A stretch of 64,000 nucleotides of DNA from DATLXH01 sp035576005 (GTDB taxonomy: Bacteria; Acidobacteriota; Thermoanaerobaculia; Gp7-AA8), in assembly GCA_035576005.1 (NCBI GenBank), contig DATLXH010000091.1:1-64000 (forward strand), written 5' to 3'. This document shows positions 42,317 through 51,047 of this stretch, piece after piece. Position 1 is the first letter of the stretch. Each line of letters begins with the position of its first letter. The notes under the pieces were generated by a model. The model saw nothing but the letters and a program-made list of their open reading frames with translations, made no database searches and was not told the origin of the DNA. Position numbers and translations under genes: made by a program.

Positions 42317-43708
42317 TCACTTCTCCTCTTCGATTCGAAGCCCGTGCTCACGAACCTTGCTCAACAATGCGCGGACCGTCAGGCCGAGGCGGCCAGCTGT
42401 CTCTTCGCGCGTGCCGCTCGAGCTGAGAGCGTCTCGAATCATTGCAATCTCGACCGCGGAACCGGCTCGCGTGACCGCTTCGTCGAGTGTTCCCGACAGG
42501 TCGAAGGTTTCGGCAAGATCGCGCGCAGGAACGGCCGGCGAGAGTCGCAGGTCCGCGGGCTGGATCAGGTTGCCCTCGCAGAGAATCACCGCCCGCTCCA
42601 GACAGTTCTCGAGCTCGCGGACGTTGCCCGGCCAGTCATAGTGCTGCAACGCGAGCCTTGCCTCATCGTCGATGCGGATCGGACCTTTGTTCATCTCTCT
42701 GCCGAGCTCCTCAAGGAAGTGATCTGTGAGAAGTGGGATGTCGCTGCGCCGGGCTCTCAGCGGAGGCACTTCGACGGGGAACACGTTGATCCGGAAGTAA
42801 AGATCTTCCCGGAAAGTACGCTCCCTCACTGCCACGCCGAGGTCTTTGTTGGTAGCACAGATGATGCGAAGGTCCACTTCGAGAGTCACCGTGCCGCCGA
42901 CCCTTTCGAACTGGCGCTCCTGGAGAACTCTGAGGATCTTCGACTGAACTCCGAGACCCAGCTCACCGATCTCATCGAGGAAGATCGTTCCAGAGTCGGC
43001 GAGCTCGAACTTTCCGAGCTTGCGGGAGGTCGCTCCCGTGTATGCACCCTTCTCGTGCCCGAAGAGCTCGTTCTCGATCAGCGTATCGGGAATCGCCGCG
43101 CAGTTGATCGCAACGAACGGCTTGTCGCGTCTTCGAGACTGTTGAACTATCGAGCGGGCAAACAGCTCTTTTCCGGTCCCAGACTCTCCCTGCAGCAACA
43201 CTGTCGAGTCGGTCGGGGCAACTTTCACGATTGCTTGTCGCACCACTCCGAGGGCGCTGGACTCACCGACGATGTCTGTCGCGGCTCCCTTCCTCTGGAG
43301 TTGTTCGCGCAGAATGACGTTCTCGTTTCGCAGCAGGCGGTGCTGCGCCGAACGTCGTACCAGCAGCAGCAGTCGATCGATATCGATAGGCTTCTGGATG
43401 AAATCATAGGCGCCCATTTTCATGGCTTCTACGGCATCCGATACCGTACCAAAGGCCGTCATGATGATGACAGCGCACTCGGGATCGCTTGCCTTGACCT
43501 GTTTGAGGACTTCGATTCCTGAGGCTCCGGGAAGCCGCAAATCGCTCAGTACCGCGGCGTAACGCTTCCCCACGGCCAGGCGCTCGATCGCTTCAGTTCC
43601 TGAGTGCGTCATATCGACGCGCAGACCCTCAGCTTCGAGTGCCTCTTTCAACATCTGCGCTAGCGAGAGTTTGTCCTCGACGAGAAGGATGCGGTTGAGG
43701 TCGGTCAT
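42317..43708 (-). CDS. Sigma-54-dependent NtrC-type response regulator
   Basis: A 463-aa transcription activator. The receiver domain (1-115) has phosphorylated D56 in LSDLRLPG. The AAA+ domain has Walker A GESGTGKE (174-181), the sigma-54 contact loop GAYTGA (221-226, a Tyr variant of GAFTGA) and Walker B TIFLDEIGEL (241-250). A Fis-type helix-turn-helix ends it (AGRLGLTVRALLSKV). It resembles PilR, AtoC and ZraR. Nearness to a pseudopilin and the presence of a PilS-like kinase in the window make PilR likely but unproven. I found no clear -24/-12 promoter in front of the pilin genes. Confidence 0.92.
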   Translation of the reverse strand: MTDLNRILLVEDKLSLAQMLKEALEAEGLRVDMTHSGTEAIERLAVGKRYAAVLSDLRLPGASGIEVLKQVKASDPECAVIIMTAFGTVSDAVEAMKMGAYDFIQKPIDIDRLLLLVRRSAQHRLLRNENVILREQLQRKGAATDIVGESSALGVVRQAIVKVAPTDSTVLLQGESGTGKELFARSIVQQSRRRDKPFVAINCAAIPDTLIENELFGHEKGAYTGATSRKLGKFELADSGTIFLDEIGELGLGVQSKILRVLQERQFERVGGTVTLEVDLRIICATNKDLGVAVRERTFREDLYFRINVFPVEVPPLRARRSDIPLLTDHFLEELGREMNKGPIRIDDEARLALQHYDWPGNVRELENCLERAVILCEGNLIQPADLRLSPAVPARDLAETFDLSGTLDEAVTRAGSAVEIAMIRDALSSSGTREETAGRLGLTVRALLSKVREHGLRIEEEK

Positions 43709-43735
43709 TGAAACCCTTCGATCAGCCGCATCCGA

Positions 43736-45211
43736 TCAACCGATACTGAAATACGATCGAATGCGGCTCAGGATCGACGTCTTCTCATCGTCTTCCGCTA
43801 TACGCGACTCGGCATTCACATCCCGTCTTTGGAGAATCGTGGCTGTCATGGCAGAGGCGAGATCGGGGTTCCCGGAAAGGATCGGTTGGAGAGACTTCTT
43901 GTCGATCTCCAGGACCACCGTGTCCGTGAGCGCGACTACATCAGCCACCCTGCTTTCCCCTGTGAGAAGTGCCATCTCGCCGAACACGCTGCCCGAGCCC
44001 AACTGCGCAATCTCAGACATCTGATGGTCAGTATCAGGGATTCGTATGGCGACCGTCCCCTCGTGAATAATGAACATCGAGTCGCCGGCCTCACCGAAGC
44101 GCAGGATCGTTTCACCATGACCGTAGGCGTGGATGCGGGTGGTCTCCGACAGCGTTGCATGCTCTGCTTCCGAGAGTGGACTGAGAAGATCAACTCCCAT
44201 TAAATGGTCAATCAGGTCCGACCGCGTGAGTCCCTGTGTTTCCCTGGGAGCCTGGTAACGAACCAGATTGCGGATGGGGAACGGAATCGGGATATCGTTC
44301 CGGCGCAACGCGTACCAGGCGACTTTCCTCACCTCTGCGTCAATCTGGTCCCGCATATGGTAGTGATCAGTCCAGTACTTTACTTCGTACACGACGGACG
44401 AATCGCCGAAGGAGTGGATCCGGACCAGCGGCGGGGTTCTCGCCGAGACGTGCTCAACATTTTCCACAGCGCGTTCGAGTACGGACATGGCCTTGATCGG
44501 TGGAACGTGGTAATCGATTCCAACGCTCACAGTGCGAGCGGACAGATGGTTGCGTTGAAAAATCTCGATTCGTTCGCGAGCGATCACCGAGTTGGGCAGC
44601 ACAATCACCTGGTCGTTGAACCCACGGATCCTGGTCGCACGCCAGTTCATTACTTCGACCACACCGATGAACTCTCCCGAGCGAATGACATCACCGACGG
44701 CATACGTGTTCTCCATGTGCAGCGAGATACCCGAGAAGAGATTGCCGAGTGTGTCCTGCAGAGCCAGACCGATGACAGCCGCCAGGACCGTTGTCGTTGT
44801 GAGAAGGCCCGCGATCGACCTGTTGAAAACCGCGGAGATCGTCGCGGCAAAGAGCCCAAGGTACAGAACGATCGAGACGATTTCCCTGAGAAGAATGGGA
44901 GCGACAATGTGTTTTTTTCTCGAAGCGACGAAATCGAATGCAACCGCGTCGAAGAGACGAACAATCAACACGATCAGAGCTATGTAGGCGGCAAAAAGGA
45001 GGTAGCTCAGATCCTTGCCAAAGAGGATTGCGCGCGGGTCGCGATCGCGAAGCAAAGACGGGTCGCTTGCCAGTACCCAGTAGAGACCGAACAGGACAAC
45101 CGAGACAATCAGCGGAATGTAGAACCGCCAGCGACTCAGGGTTCGACGGGATCCCGCCATCGTGCGGAGAGTGGAGCTCGCACGCGAGCGCACGCGGTAC
45201 TTAGTTGCCAT
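43736..45211 (-). CDS. MscS-type channel with cyclic-nucleotide-binding domain
   Basis: A 491-aa membrane protein. About four N-terminal helices precede the MscS pore and beta domain (about 130-300: GLALQDTLGNLFSGISLHME, VGDVIRSGEFIGVVEVMNWR, FNDQVIVLPNSVIARERIEI). The C-terminal 120 residues are a CAP_ED cNMP-binding domain (FGEAGDSMFIIHEGTVAIRI, SVFGEMALLTGESRVADVVA). The phosphate-binding cassette keeps Glu and Arg, so it should bind cAMP or cGMP. MscS-CNB fusions (bCNG) are known; the channel is gated by ligand, mostly not by tension. A small membrane protein gene precedes it by six bases. Confidence 0.92.
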   Translation of the reverse strand: MATKYRVRSRASSTLRTMAGSRRTLSRWRFYIPLIVSVVLFGLYWVLASDPSLLRDRDPRAILFGKDLSYLLFAAYIALIVLIVRLFDAVAFDFVASRKKHIVAPILLREIVSIVLYLGLFAATISAVFNRSIAGLLTTTTVLAAVIGLALQDTLGNLFSGISLHMENTYAVGDVIRSGEFIGVVEVMNWRATRIRGFNDQVIVLPNSVIARERIEIFQRNHLSARTVSVGIDYHVPPIKAMSVLERAVENVEHVSARTPPLVRIHSFGDSSVVYEVKYWTDHYHMRDQIDAEVRKVAWYALRRNDIPIPFPIRNLVRYQAPRETQGLTRSDLIDHLMGVDLLSPLSEAEHATLSETTRIHAYGHGETILRFGEAGDSMFIIHEGTVAIRIPDTDHQMSEIAQLGSGSVFGEMALLTGESRVADVVALTDTVVLEIDKKSLQPILSGNPDLASAMTATILQRRDVNAESRIAEDDEKTSILSRIRSYFSIG

Positions 45212-45217
45212 AGCCTG

Positions 45218-45457
45218 TCATTCACCCTCTTCCCGGTTCGCGGTCATCAAACGACCTACGTCGCGCATGGCAACCAGAAGATGGATGATACCGATCCCTG
45301 CCACAAAGCCACGGACGAATCCGTTATCTGCCATCAGCGCGACGTCTGGATGGAAGTGTAGCAACGGGTTGCGGAGCCAGAACCTTGTCCATGGACTAAC
45401 CACGAAAAAGATGCCCGCCTCGAACAGGTAAACGGTCAGCAGCAGTGACTGCGTCAT
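45218..45457 (-). CDS. Small two-helix membrane protein upstream of bCNG channel
   Basis: A 79-aa unrecognised protein with two hydrophobic segments (about 4-22 and 47-68) and an arginine-rich end (MRDVGRLMTANREEGE). It lies six bases upstream of the channel gene in the same direction, so they form an operon. A role as a channel partner or regulator is possible but only guessed from position. Confidence 0.65.
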   Translation of the reverse strand: MTQSLLLTVYLFEAGIFFVVSPWTRFWLRNPLLHFHPDVALMADNGFVRGFVAGIGIIHLLVAMRDVGRLMTANREEGE

Positions 45458-45561
45458 GAACGCCTATTGTAGCGTCGTGCGAATCCGTCTGGAGAATGAC
45501 GCGGTGACATCCCGCAAATTCTCGGCGATGTCACCGGTCGTTCAGCATCCAGCGTGAATCG

Positions 45562-47805
45562 TCAATCCTGCTTGTCGCGTTTGATGTTGGTGCTCTTCTC
45601 CGCTCCCTGTGGGCGGCTCTCCCGTTGTGGTGCTGCCTGGGCGGGAGGAGGTGGTGGTGGATCGGCCCGCTGAGTTCTCTCCGGCGCGGGCGCATCACGG
45701 CGGATTCTGCCGCCACTCTCTGAGGTCCCGGACGGAGACTCATCGCGACCTCCGGAGGCTCGAACGCGGCCGCCTCCGATCTGGTCAATGATTCGACGGG
45801 GCACATCACTGGGACTTACATCAACATTCTTTCTCCATGCCCGCTCCGTCTCGCGTCGGTCTTTCTCCAGGACTGCGGGCGCTGGAGTATCGCCAGGTGT
45901 CGCTGGAGGCGCATCCGTGCCGCGCTTGAGCGCGCCGCGCCGCCGCCACCCTTCCGTGGAACCGCTCGTCTCATCTCCCGCACCCCGCGAGGGCATGACT
46001 GGCGCGTCGCCTCGGCGAATCCTCCCCCCTGAACCGCGCCAGCTACCTTCACTACCTGCGGGCTTGTCCGAGTCAGCTCCACCGACCACCGGAGAACGTC
46101 TGTCTGCTTCACTCCCCCCCACCGAGGGAGATGCCGGAGTTTCCTCACGCACCGAGCCTCCGCGTGAGATTCGTCCCCGCCACTCAGAATGGCGCTCGGC
46201 TGACGTCGGAGTCTCGATACTGCCTTTCGGCTCAGGAGTAGTCTCGCGCGATATCCGCGTGGGGTCACCCTCGCTGGTATCGCGACCACTGCCACGTCTG
46301 ATGATTCCGGATGAGGATGGAGCCGCAACGCCAGGTCGTACGAGCGGAGCAAGGGAATTACGATCGACAGGCGAGGTGGTCGGTGTACCCGCGGTTGCAA
46401 CGGGATCGACACTCCGAGCTCCGCGAGCAACGCGATTTCGCAACGAAGTTGAAAGCTCGGGGTCTCTTCGAAAGAATGGAGTCATATCCGAAGAGGTCCC
46501 CGAGCCTTCTTTGCCGGTACCACTACCGATCCCGCGACGAGCAATTCTGCTCACCGCGGTAACCGGATCCTTCAAGTCATTTTTCGAAAAGCGGACTGGC
46601 GACCCGCTGATCGCAACGCGGTCTCCGTCTCGCGACAGACGGTTGCGAATCGCATCAGTGGTCAGTGCAGCGCGATCGATGCGGTTGGAAACCAGCACTC
46701 CTGGCGAGACAAAGGTCCATGGACGGAGGTCAACTCCGCCGAGGCGGACATGGCCAAAGCCGAAGCCGCCGTAATAACCTCCACGCGAGTACGGCCTGTA
46801 CGCCCAGTTGTAATAGGCGGGGTAGCAGTCATACCACCCTGCTGGAACCCATCCAACATAGGAAGGCGCGAACGCCCAGTACACCCACGCAGGAGCGTAA
46901 CTCGAGCCTGGCAACCATACCCAACCGTATCCTGCATTGTGTGCCCAGCGACCATAGTGGTAAGGAGCCCAGCCCCACGGCTCATCCGAGACCCAGACGA
47001 GAGATCCACGCCGGCTTCGCGTCCAGGAACCGTAGTGATAGGGCCTCCAGCCGGCACCAACCCTCGGCCGCCACGCGTAGCCTCCGTAGTCACTGACATA
47101 GATCCACGAGCCGTGATTGTCGAGATCGTAGTCGGCGTACGAGATTGATCGATCCAGATAACGGCTCGAGCGCCTGCCGTACCTTCCCGCGCGCCCTAAC
47201 GCCCAGCGCTCGAAGTCTCCGATCCCTCTCGAGACCAGCTCGTAGGTATCGATGAGTCCGCGGCCGTCGACTTTAGCGGACTCTCCGGCGCGAAGTCTCG
47301 TCGTGCCTTCCGGGGTCCTGACTTCCACCGCGCCATCGTGGACTGACACTTCATGAACATTTGAACTGTACGCGTCGACGGTGAAAATCGTCTCGGAGCT
47401 CGGGACGAGAGTCGCATGGCGTGTGTCGAGTCGAAAGGTCCGGCTGTTTCCCTCAGCAATGCTGACGAGCACCTGACCTGCCAGGAGCTCTGTCACAGTC
47501 TGACGGCCATCCTCGCTGTCGTAATCATTGAGCACAGAGCCCACACGAATCGACGTCGAGCGATCAATGGCCACCACATTGCCATCAGCGAGCCGTACTT
47601 CCGAACGCCCTCGCCTGCTGGTTCGAACTTCATCGCCGGCGAAAAGCGGCAGGTTTACTCTGGCGGTGACCTCGGAGCCATCATCAGCAGCCCGGACCAC
47701 AGTGCCACCGTCGTCGAAAGTGAAATAGGACTGGTGACGTTCGGCTGCGAGGGCCGGCATCGCGATGACGACAGCGAAAAGCGAGGTAATGAACAGATTG
47801 CGCAT
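45562..47805 (-). CDS. FecR-domain protein with DUF6600 and Arg/Ser/Pro-rich tail
   Basis: A 747-aa exported protein. A signal peptide (FITSLFAVVIAMPALA) is followed by a FecR domain (about 40-170: LPLFAGDEVRTSRRGRSEVR, VHEVSVHDGAVEVRTPEG, RLRAGESAKVD). Then a Trp/Tyr-rich DUF6600 region (about 210-330) contains repeated units such as GWRPYHYGSW and GWAPYHYGRW. The last 400 residues are low-complexity, rich in Arg, Gly, Ser and Pro. FecR domains sense or bind outer-membrane partners or peptidoglycan; no sigma factor accompanies this one. A GGGAG box precedes the ATG. The product is probably in the periplasm or outer membrane. Confidence 0.85.
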   Translation of the reverse strand: MRNLFITSLFAVVIAMPALAAERHQSYFTFDDGGTVVRAADDGSEVTARVNLPLFAGDEVRTSRRGRSEVRLADGNVVAIDRSTSIRVGSVLNDYDSEDGRQTVTELLAGQVLVSIAEGNSRTFRLDTRHATLVPSSETIFTVDAYSSNVHEVSVHDGAVEVRTPEGTTRLRAGESAKVDGRGLIDTYELVSRGIGDFERWALGRAGRYGRRSSRYLDRSISYADYDLDNHGSWIYVSDYGGYAWRPRVGAGWRPYHYGSWTRSRRGSLVWVSDEPWGWAPYHYGRWAHNAGYGWVWLPGSSYAPAWVYWAFAPSYVGWVPAGWYDCYPAYYNWAYRPYSRGGYYGGFGFGHVRLGGVDLRPWTFVSPGVLVSNRIDRAALTTDAIRNRLSRDGDRVAISGSPVRFSKNDLKDPVTAVSRIARRGIGSGTGKEGSGTSSDMTPFFRRDPELSTSLRNRVARGARSVDPVATAGTPTTSPVDRNSLAPLVRPGVAAPSSSGIIRRGSGRDTSEGDPTRISRETTPEPKGSIETPTSAERHSEWRGRISRGGSVREETPASPSVGGSEADRRSPVVGGADSDKPAGSEGSWRGSGGRIRRGDAPVMPSRGAGDETSGSTEGWRRRGALKRGTDAPPATPGDTPAPAVLEKDRRETERAWRKNVDVSPSDVPRRIIDQIGGGRVRASGGRDESPSGTSESGGRIRRDAPAPERTQRADPPPPPPAQAAPQRESRPQGAEKSTNIKRDKQD

Positions 47806-48089
47806 GACGATCTCCCTGGGTACCTGGCGACACTGGCGAGTGCGGGCGGCGTGCCATACACTTCAGTGCGACATCTTTAATCAAGTCAATGATTTAACAG
47901 GAGTCGAAGGTCCCAGGGAGCGGTGCGGCCATCACCTTCAGATGACGCTACGTCACCGAAAGGAATCGGCTGTTAAACAGCGCTAACAGTTATTGTTAAT
48001 TCGGTCGAAGAGCCTGCTGTCACCTTACGTGAGCGCCTTCGGTTATTGGGCCTGGAAATGGCCGAACGAACTCCTGGGCACAGCGACGA
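47806..48089. other. Intergenic region upstream of FecR gene
   Basis: No gene is visible. It must contain the leftward FecR promoter; a TTGACT box around 47884-47889 (minus strand) stands in an AT-rich patch, but the -10 is unclear. A palindromic cluster follows it. Confidence 0.4.
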
Positions 48090-48216
48090 GAGTCTCGGTG
48101 ACAGACAAGAGTATCGCGTGACAGACAAGAGTCTCGGTGACAGACAAGAGTATCGCGTGACAGACAAGAGTGTCTGTCCTACATGCGCGTGTAGGACAGA
48201 CACTCTTGTCTGTCAC
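48090..48216. repeat. Tandem 39-bp repeats fused to palindrome, GACAGACAAGAG family, copy 2
   Basis: Two exact 39-bp tandem units (48090-48128, 48129-48167), each made of two diverged 19/20-bp halves sharing GTGACAGACAAGAGT, run into the same perfect palindrome as at 16581 (48158-48216, loop about ATGCGCG). The palindrome was apparently extended by slippage of one arm. It lies between the FecR gene and the phosphoesterase gene. Confidence 0.9.
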
Positions 48217-48290
48217 CGATACTGCTCCAACCGGCCACGATCCGTTACCTCAAGGCGAAGGCACAGATCTGATGTGAAGTAGAAGGCCGG

Positions 48291-49031
48291 TCACGCGCCA
48301 ATCGCCAGGCGATCTGCGAGCATCCGGGGCAGCCCGGCTCGTACGATCGCCTCCTGGGCATTCGAGATGTCATACGACACCCGCATGAAACGTACTGCCA
48401 GTGCCTCGAGGTCGATCGTCGCGAACGAGGCGTCGGTGTTGCGGTCCCTCGGCTGTCCGACAGAACCTGGGTTGATCAGATATCTGCGCTCTGGATCGAG
48501 GTGAATCACAACCCCGGGCACGGGAGGACCGCCCTCAACGTTTCCACGCCCATCAATCGAATAGATGACAGGCAGGTGTGTGTGTCCGAAGAACACCAGT
48601 CTGGCGTTGACGTTCATCAGGATATCCCGCGCGTGCCCCGCCGAGAAAACGTACTCATCTTCATCGAAAGGCGAGCCATGACAAAGAGCGATGCCGTCTT
48701 CGATGACAGGTCCTGACGGAAGATTCCAGAGAAACGCTCGATTGAGGCCGCTCAACCTCGTCCGCGTCCAGAGCGCAGCAGCTCGTGCGGCATGGTTGAA
48801 CGCCATCCCGTCCTCGATTCCCGAAGCGACGCGGTCGTGATTTCCCCGGACGTATCGTTTCCTGCCACGAAATGTTCTCATCCGATCGACGACCTGGTTG
48901 GGCTGACCGCCGTAGCCGACGAAGTCGCCGAGACAGATCATCTGAGAAAGGTGCTTTCGCCGCACACGACCCATTACCGCGTCCAGGGCCGGCTCATTGG
49001 AATGCAAGTCGCTGACTATGAGTGCTTTCAT
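48291..49031 (-). CDS. Metallophosphoesterase (YfcE/MJ0936-like)
   Basis: A cytoplasmic 246-aa phosphodiesterase of the calcineurin superfamily. All metal motifs are present: SDLHSNEPALDAV, CLGDFVGYGGQPNQV, VRGNHDRV, CHGSPFDE and FFGHTHLPVI. The NHDRVASG and PGSVGQPRD blocks fit the DiaA/YfcE-like group acting on phosphodiesters or diadenosine-type compounds. Its ATG overlaps the aroK stop (ATGA), so it is translated from the aroK mRNA. Confidence 0.88.
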   Translation of the reverse strand: MKALIVSDLHSNEPALDAVMGRVRRKHLSQMICLGDFVGYGGQPNQVVDRMRTFRGRKRYVRGNHDRVASGIEDGMAFNHAARAAALWTRTRLSGLNRAFLWNLPSGPVIEDGIALCHGSPFDEDEYVFSAGHARDILMNVNARLVFFGHTHLPVIYSIDGRGNVEGGPPVPGVVIHLDPERRYLINPGSVGQPRDRNTDASFATIDLEALAVRFMRVSYDISNAQEAIVRAGLPRMLADRLAIGA

Positions 49032-49561
49032 CGTCTGGGCTTTCGCTTCTCTCCACTGAGAACACTCTTGGGCAACTCGAGGAGAATTCTTTCCACTACC
49101 TCAGCGGGAGTTTCCTCCGCTCGTATTTCGATCGTGATGTCCGACAATTTGTAGTACTTGAGCCGTTCCTGATAAAGATCGTGCGCCGCGCGCTCGTCGC
49201 GGAACATCGGACGTTCCGCGGCCCTCACGCTGATGCGACTCTTCAACAGGACAAACGGTGCAGCGACGTACACTGCGAGACCCTCGCCACGAATGAATTG
49301 AATGTTCTCCTCGAATGTGAAGGTGCCGCCGCCAGTCGCAATCACCGCATCTTCCAGGTAGTGGGTCGAGAAGAGGATATCGCGCTCCCGCTTGCGGAAG
49401 TACGGCTCCCCCTTCTCGGCAAAGATCTCCTTGATCGTCATACCCTCGGAATGCTCGACCAGTTCGTCGAGATCGAGAAAGGGAAACGCAAGGCGTTTTG
49501 CCAGCCCGGCTCCCGCCGTCGTTTTGCCCGCCCCCATGAAGCCAACCAGATAGATCTTCAA
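49028..49561 (-). CDS. aroK: Shikimate kinase
   Basis: Phosphorylates shikimate at O3 in aromatic amino acid synthesis. The 177-aa P-loop kinase has Walker A GFMGAGKTTAG (about 7-17), shikimate-binding LDLDELVEHSEG and YFRKRERDIL, IATGGGTF (the GG motif) and the lid arginine near ISVRAAERPMF. No other aro gene is adjacent; the four-base overlap with the phosphoesterase gene suggests an operon of convenience. Confidence 0.95.
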   Translation of the reverse strand: MKIYLVGFMGAGKTTAGAGLAKRLAFPFLDLDELVEHSEGMTIKEIFAEKGEPYFRKRERDILFSTHYLEDAVIATGGGTFTFEENIQFIRGEGLAVYVAAPFVLLKSRISVRAAERPMFRDERAAHDLYQERLKYYKLSDITIEIRAEETPAEVVERILLELPKSVLSGEKRKPRR

Positions 49562-49655
49562 CCTGGGAAGCCTACTCTATCGGTCGTCAGCGCGATGGGA
49601 GGGAGGCCGCTCAGTGCGGCAACAACGAGAAAGCAGCCGGAGGTGCCTGGCCGCT

Positions 49656-50996
49656 TCAAGAGTGCCGTGAGAACTCTTCCATGAAACGTGTGGAGAAGTC
49701 GCCCCTGACGAATCGTTCGTCGTCCAGGATCGCGCGGTGCAACGGGATGGATGTCTTGACCCCTTCGATGATGAAGAGATCGAGAGCTCTCTTGCCGCGC
49801 GCGATGGCCTCGGCACGATCCTTCCCGTGAACGATCAACTTGGCGATGAGCGAGTCGTAATGAGGGGGGACCACGTAGTCACGATAGGCCGCAGTGTCCA
49901 CACGCACGCCCGGACCTCCTGGAAGGTGAAACGCAGTGATTCTCCCTGGATTCGGAGCGAAGGTGACCGGGTCCTCGGCATTCACCCGAAACTCGATGGC
50001 GTGGCCGCGCAGCTTGAGTTGCTTTTCAGGCAGACTCATCGGCTGACCATCAGCAATTCGAATCTGCTCCTTGACCAGGTCGATTCCAGTTACGGCCTCG
50101 GTGACAGGATGCTCGACCTGAATTCGGGTATTCATCTCCATGAAGTAAAAGTCGGTCCCGTCAAGAAGGAACTCGATCGTGCCTGCACTCTGGTAATTGA
50201 CGGCCCGCGCAATCTGAAGCGCTGCGGCGCCCATTCGCTCCCGCAATGCGTCATCAACCACCGGCGACGGCGACTCTTCGAGCAGCTTCTGATGTCTCCG
50301 CTGAATCGAGCACTCTCGTTCCCCCAGGTGGGCGACCCTTCCGTGAGAGTCTCCAAAGATCTGAAACTCGATGTGGCGCGGCCTCTCGAGATACTTTTCC
50401 AGATAAACATCAGCCACCCCGAAAGCCCGCTCGGCTTCGGCACGCGCAGTTTCGAAAGCATTCTGAAGTTCCTGCTCTACCCAGCACACACGCATGCCAC
50501 GGCCGCCACCCCCGGCGGAAGCTTTCAGGATGACCGGATAGCCGATGCTGCGGGCAACCTCGTGCGCCTCTTCGAGGCTACGCAGAGCACCATCACTTCC
50601 TGGCAGGACTGGAACCCCGGCCGCCTTGACCGTCTCCCTTGCGCGAGCTTTATCCCCCATCATCCGGATGGTCTCCGGATCGGGTCCGATGAACGTGATC
50701 TGACACTCGCGAAGAATTTCAGCAAAGTGGTCGTTCTCAGCGAGAAAGCCGTAGCCTGGATGGATAGCATCCGCACCGGTAATCTCCGCTGCAGCGATGA
50801 TGCTCGAGATGTTCAGGTAGCTCTGGCGTGAGCTCGCAGGACCGATACAGACATCGTCATCTGCGTACTTCACGTGAAGGGCATCGCGGTCTGCCTCGGA
50901 ATGGACGGCGACCGTCTTGAGCCCCAGCTCTTTGCAGGCGAGAATGATGCGCAAGGCGATCTCACCGCGGTTGGCAACCAGAACCTTCGAAATCAT
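49656..50996 (-). CDS. accC: Biotin carboxylase subunit of acetyl-CoA carboxylase
   Basis: Carboxylates the biotin of AccB with ATP and bicarbonate, the first step of fatty acid synthesis. At 446 aa it is full-length. It starts MISKVLVANRGEIALRIILA; the ATP-grasp core has KASAGGGGRGMRV, the FLEMNTR-type catalytic motif reads FYFMEMNTRIQVEHPVTE, and RGHAIEFRVNAEDP follows. I chose 50996; the frame is open another 20 codons towards the repeat. It would normally follow accB directly, but here is separated by 468 bp of repeat-laden DNA. Confidence 0.95.
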   Translation of the reverse strand: MISKVLVANRGEIALRIILACKELGLKTVAVHSEADRDALHVKYADDDVCIGPASSRQSYLNISSIIAAAEITGADAIHPGYGFLAENDHFAEILRECQITFIGPDPETIRMMGDKARARETVKAAGVPVLPGSDGALRSLEEAHEVARSIGYPVILKASAGGGGRGMRVCWVEQELQNAFETARAEAERAFGVADVYLEKYLERPRHIEFQIFGDSHGRVAHLGERECSIQRRHQKLLEESPSPVVDDALRERMGAAALQIARAVNYQSAGTIEFLLDGTDFYFMEMNTRIQVEHPVTEAVTGIDLVKEQIRIADGQPMSLPEKQLKLRGHAIEFRVNAEDPVTFAPNPGRITAFHLPGGPGVRVDTAAYRDYVVPPHYDSLIAKLIVHGKDRAEAIARGKRALDLFIIEGVKTSIPLHRAILDDERFVRGDFSTRFMEEFSRHS

Positions 50997-51047
50997 TCGT
51001 CTCCGTTTCGGAATCGCAGCTGCATTGAGTTCCACAATCGGCATTCT

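Noticed and set aside
42269..43522. 417-aa open frame antisense to the sigma-54 regulator
   Set aside because: It is an exact shadow of a gene with unmistakable Walker and GAYTGA motifs; its own translation has no domain and begins inside the small coupled gene.
44204..46774. Long antisense frames (44204-45361 and 45788-46774)
   Set aside because: Both lie opposite the bCNG channel and FecR genes. Their composition is mirrored from the real genes (His/Asp/Arg-rich or Pro/Arg-rich), with no ribosome binding sites.
48090..48216. CRISPR array
   Set aside because: The repeats are directly tandem without spacers and derive from one palindrome arm; no cas genes.
49737..50831. 364-aa frame antisense to accC
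   Set aside because: accC is certain; the antisense frame shows no motif and arises from high GC at codon position 3.
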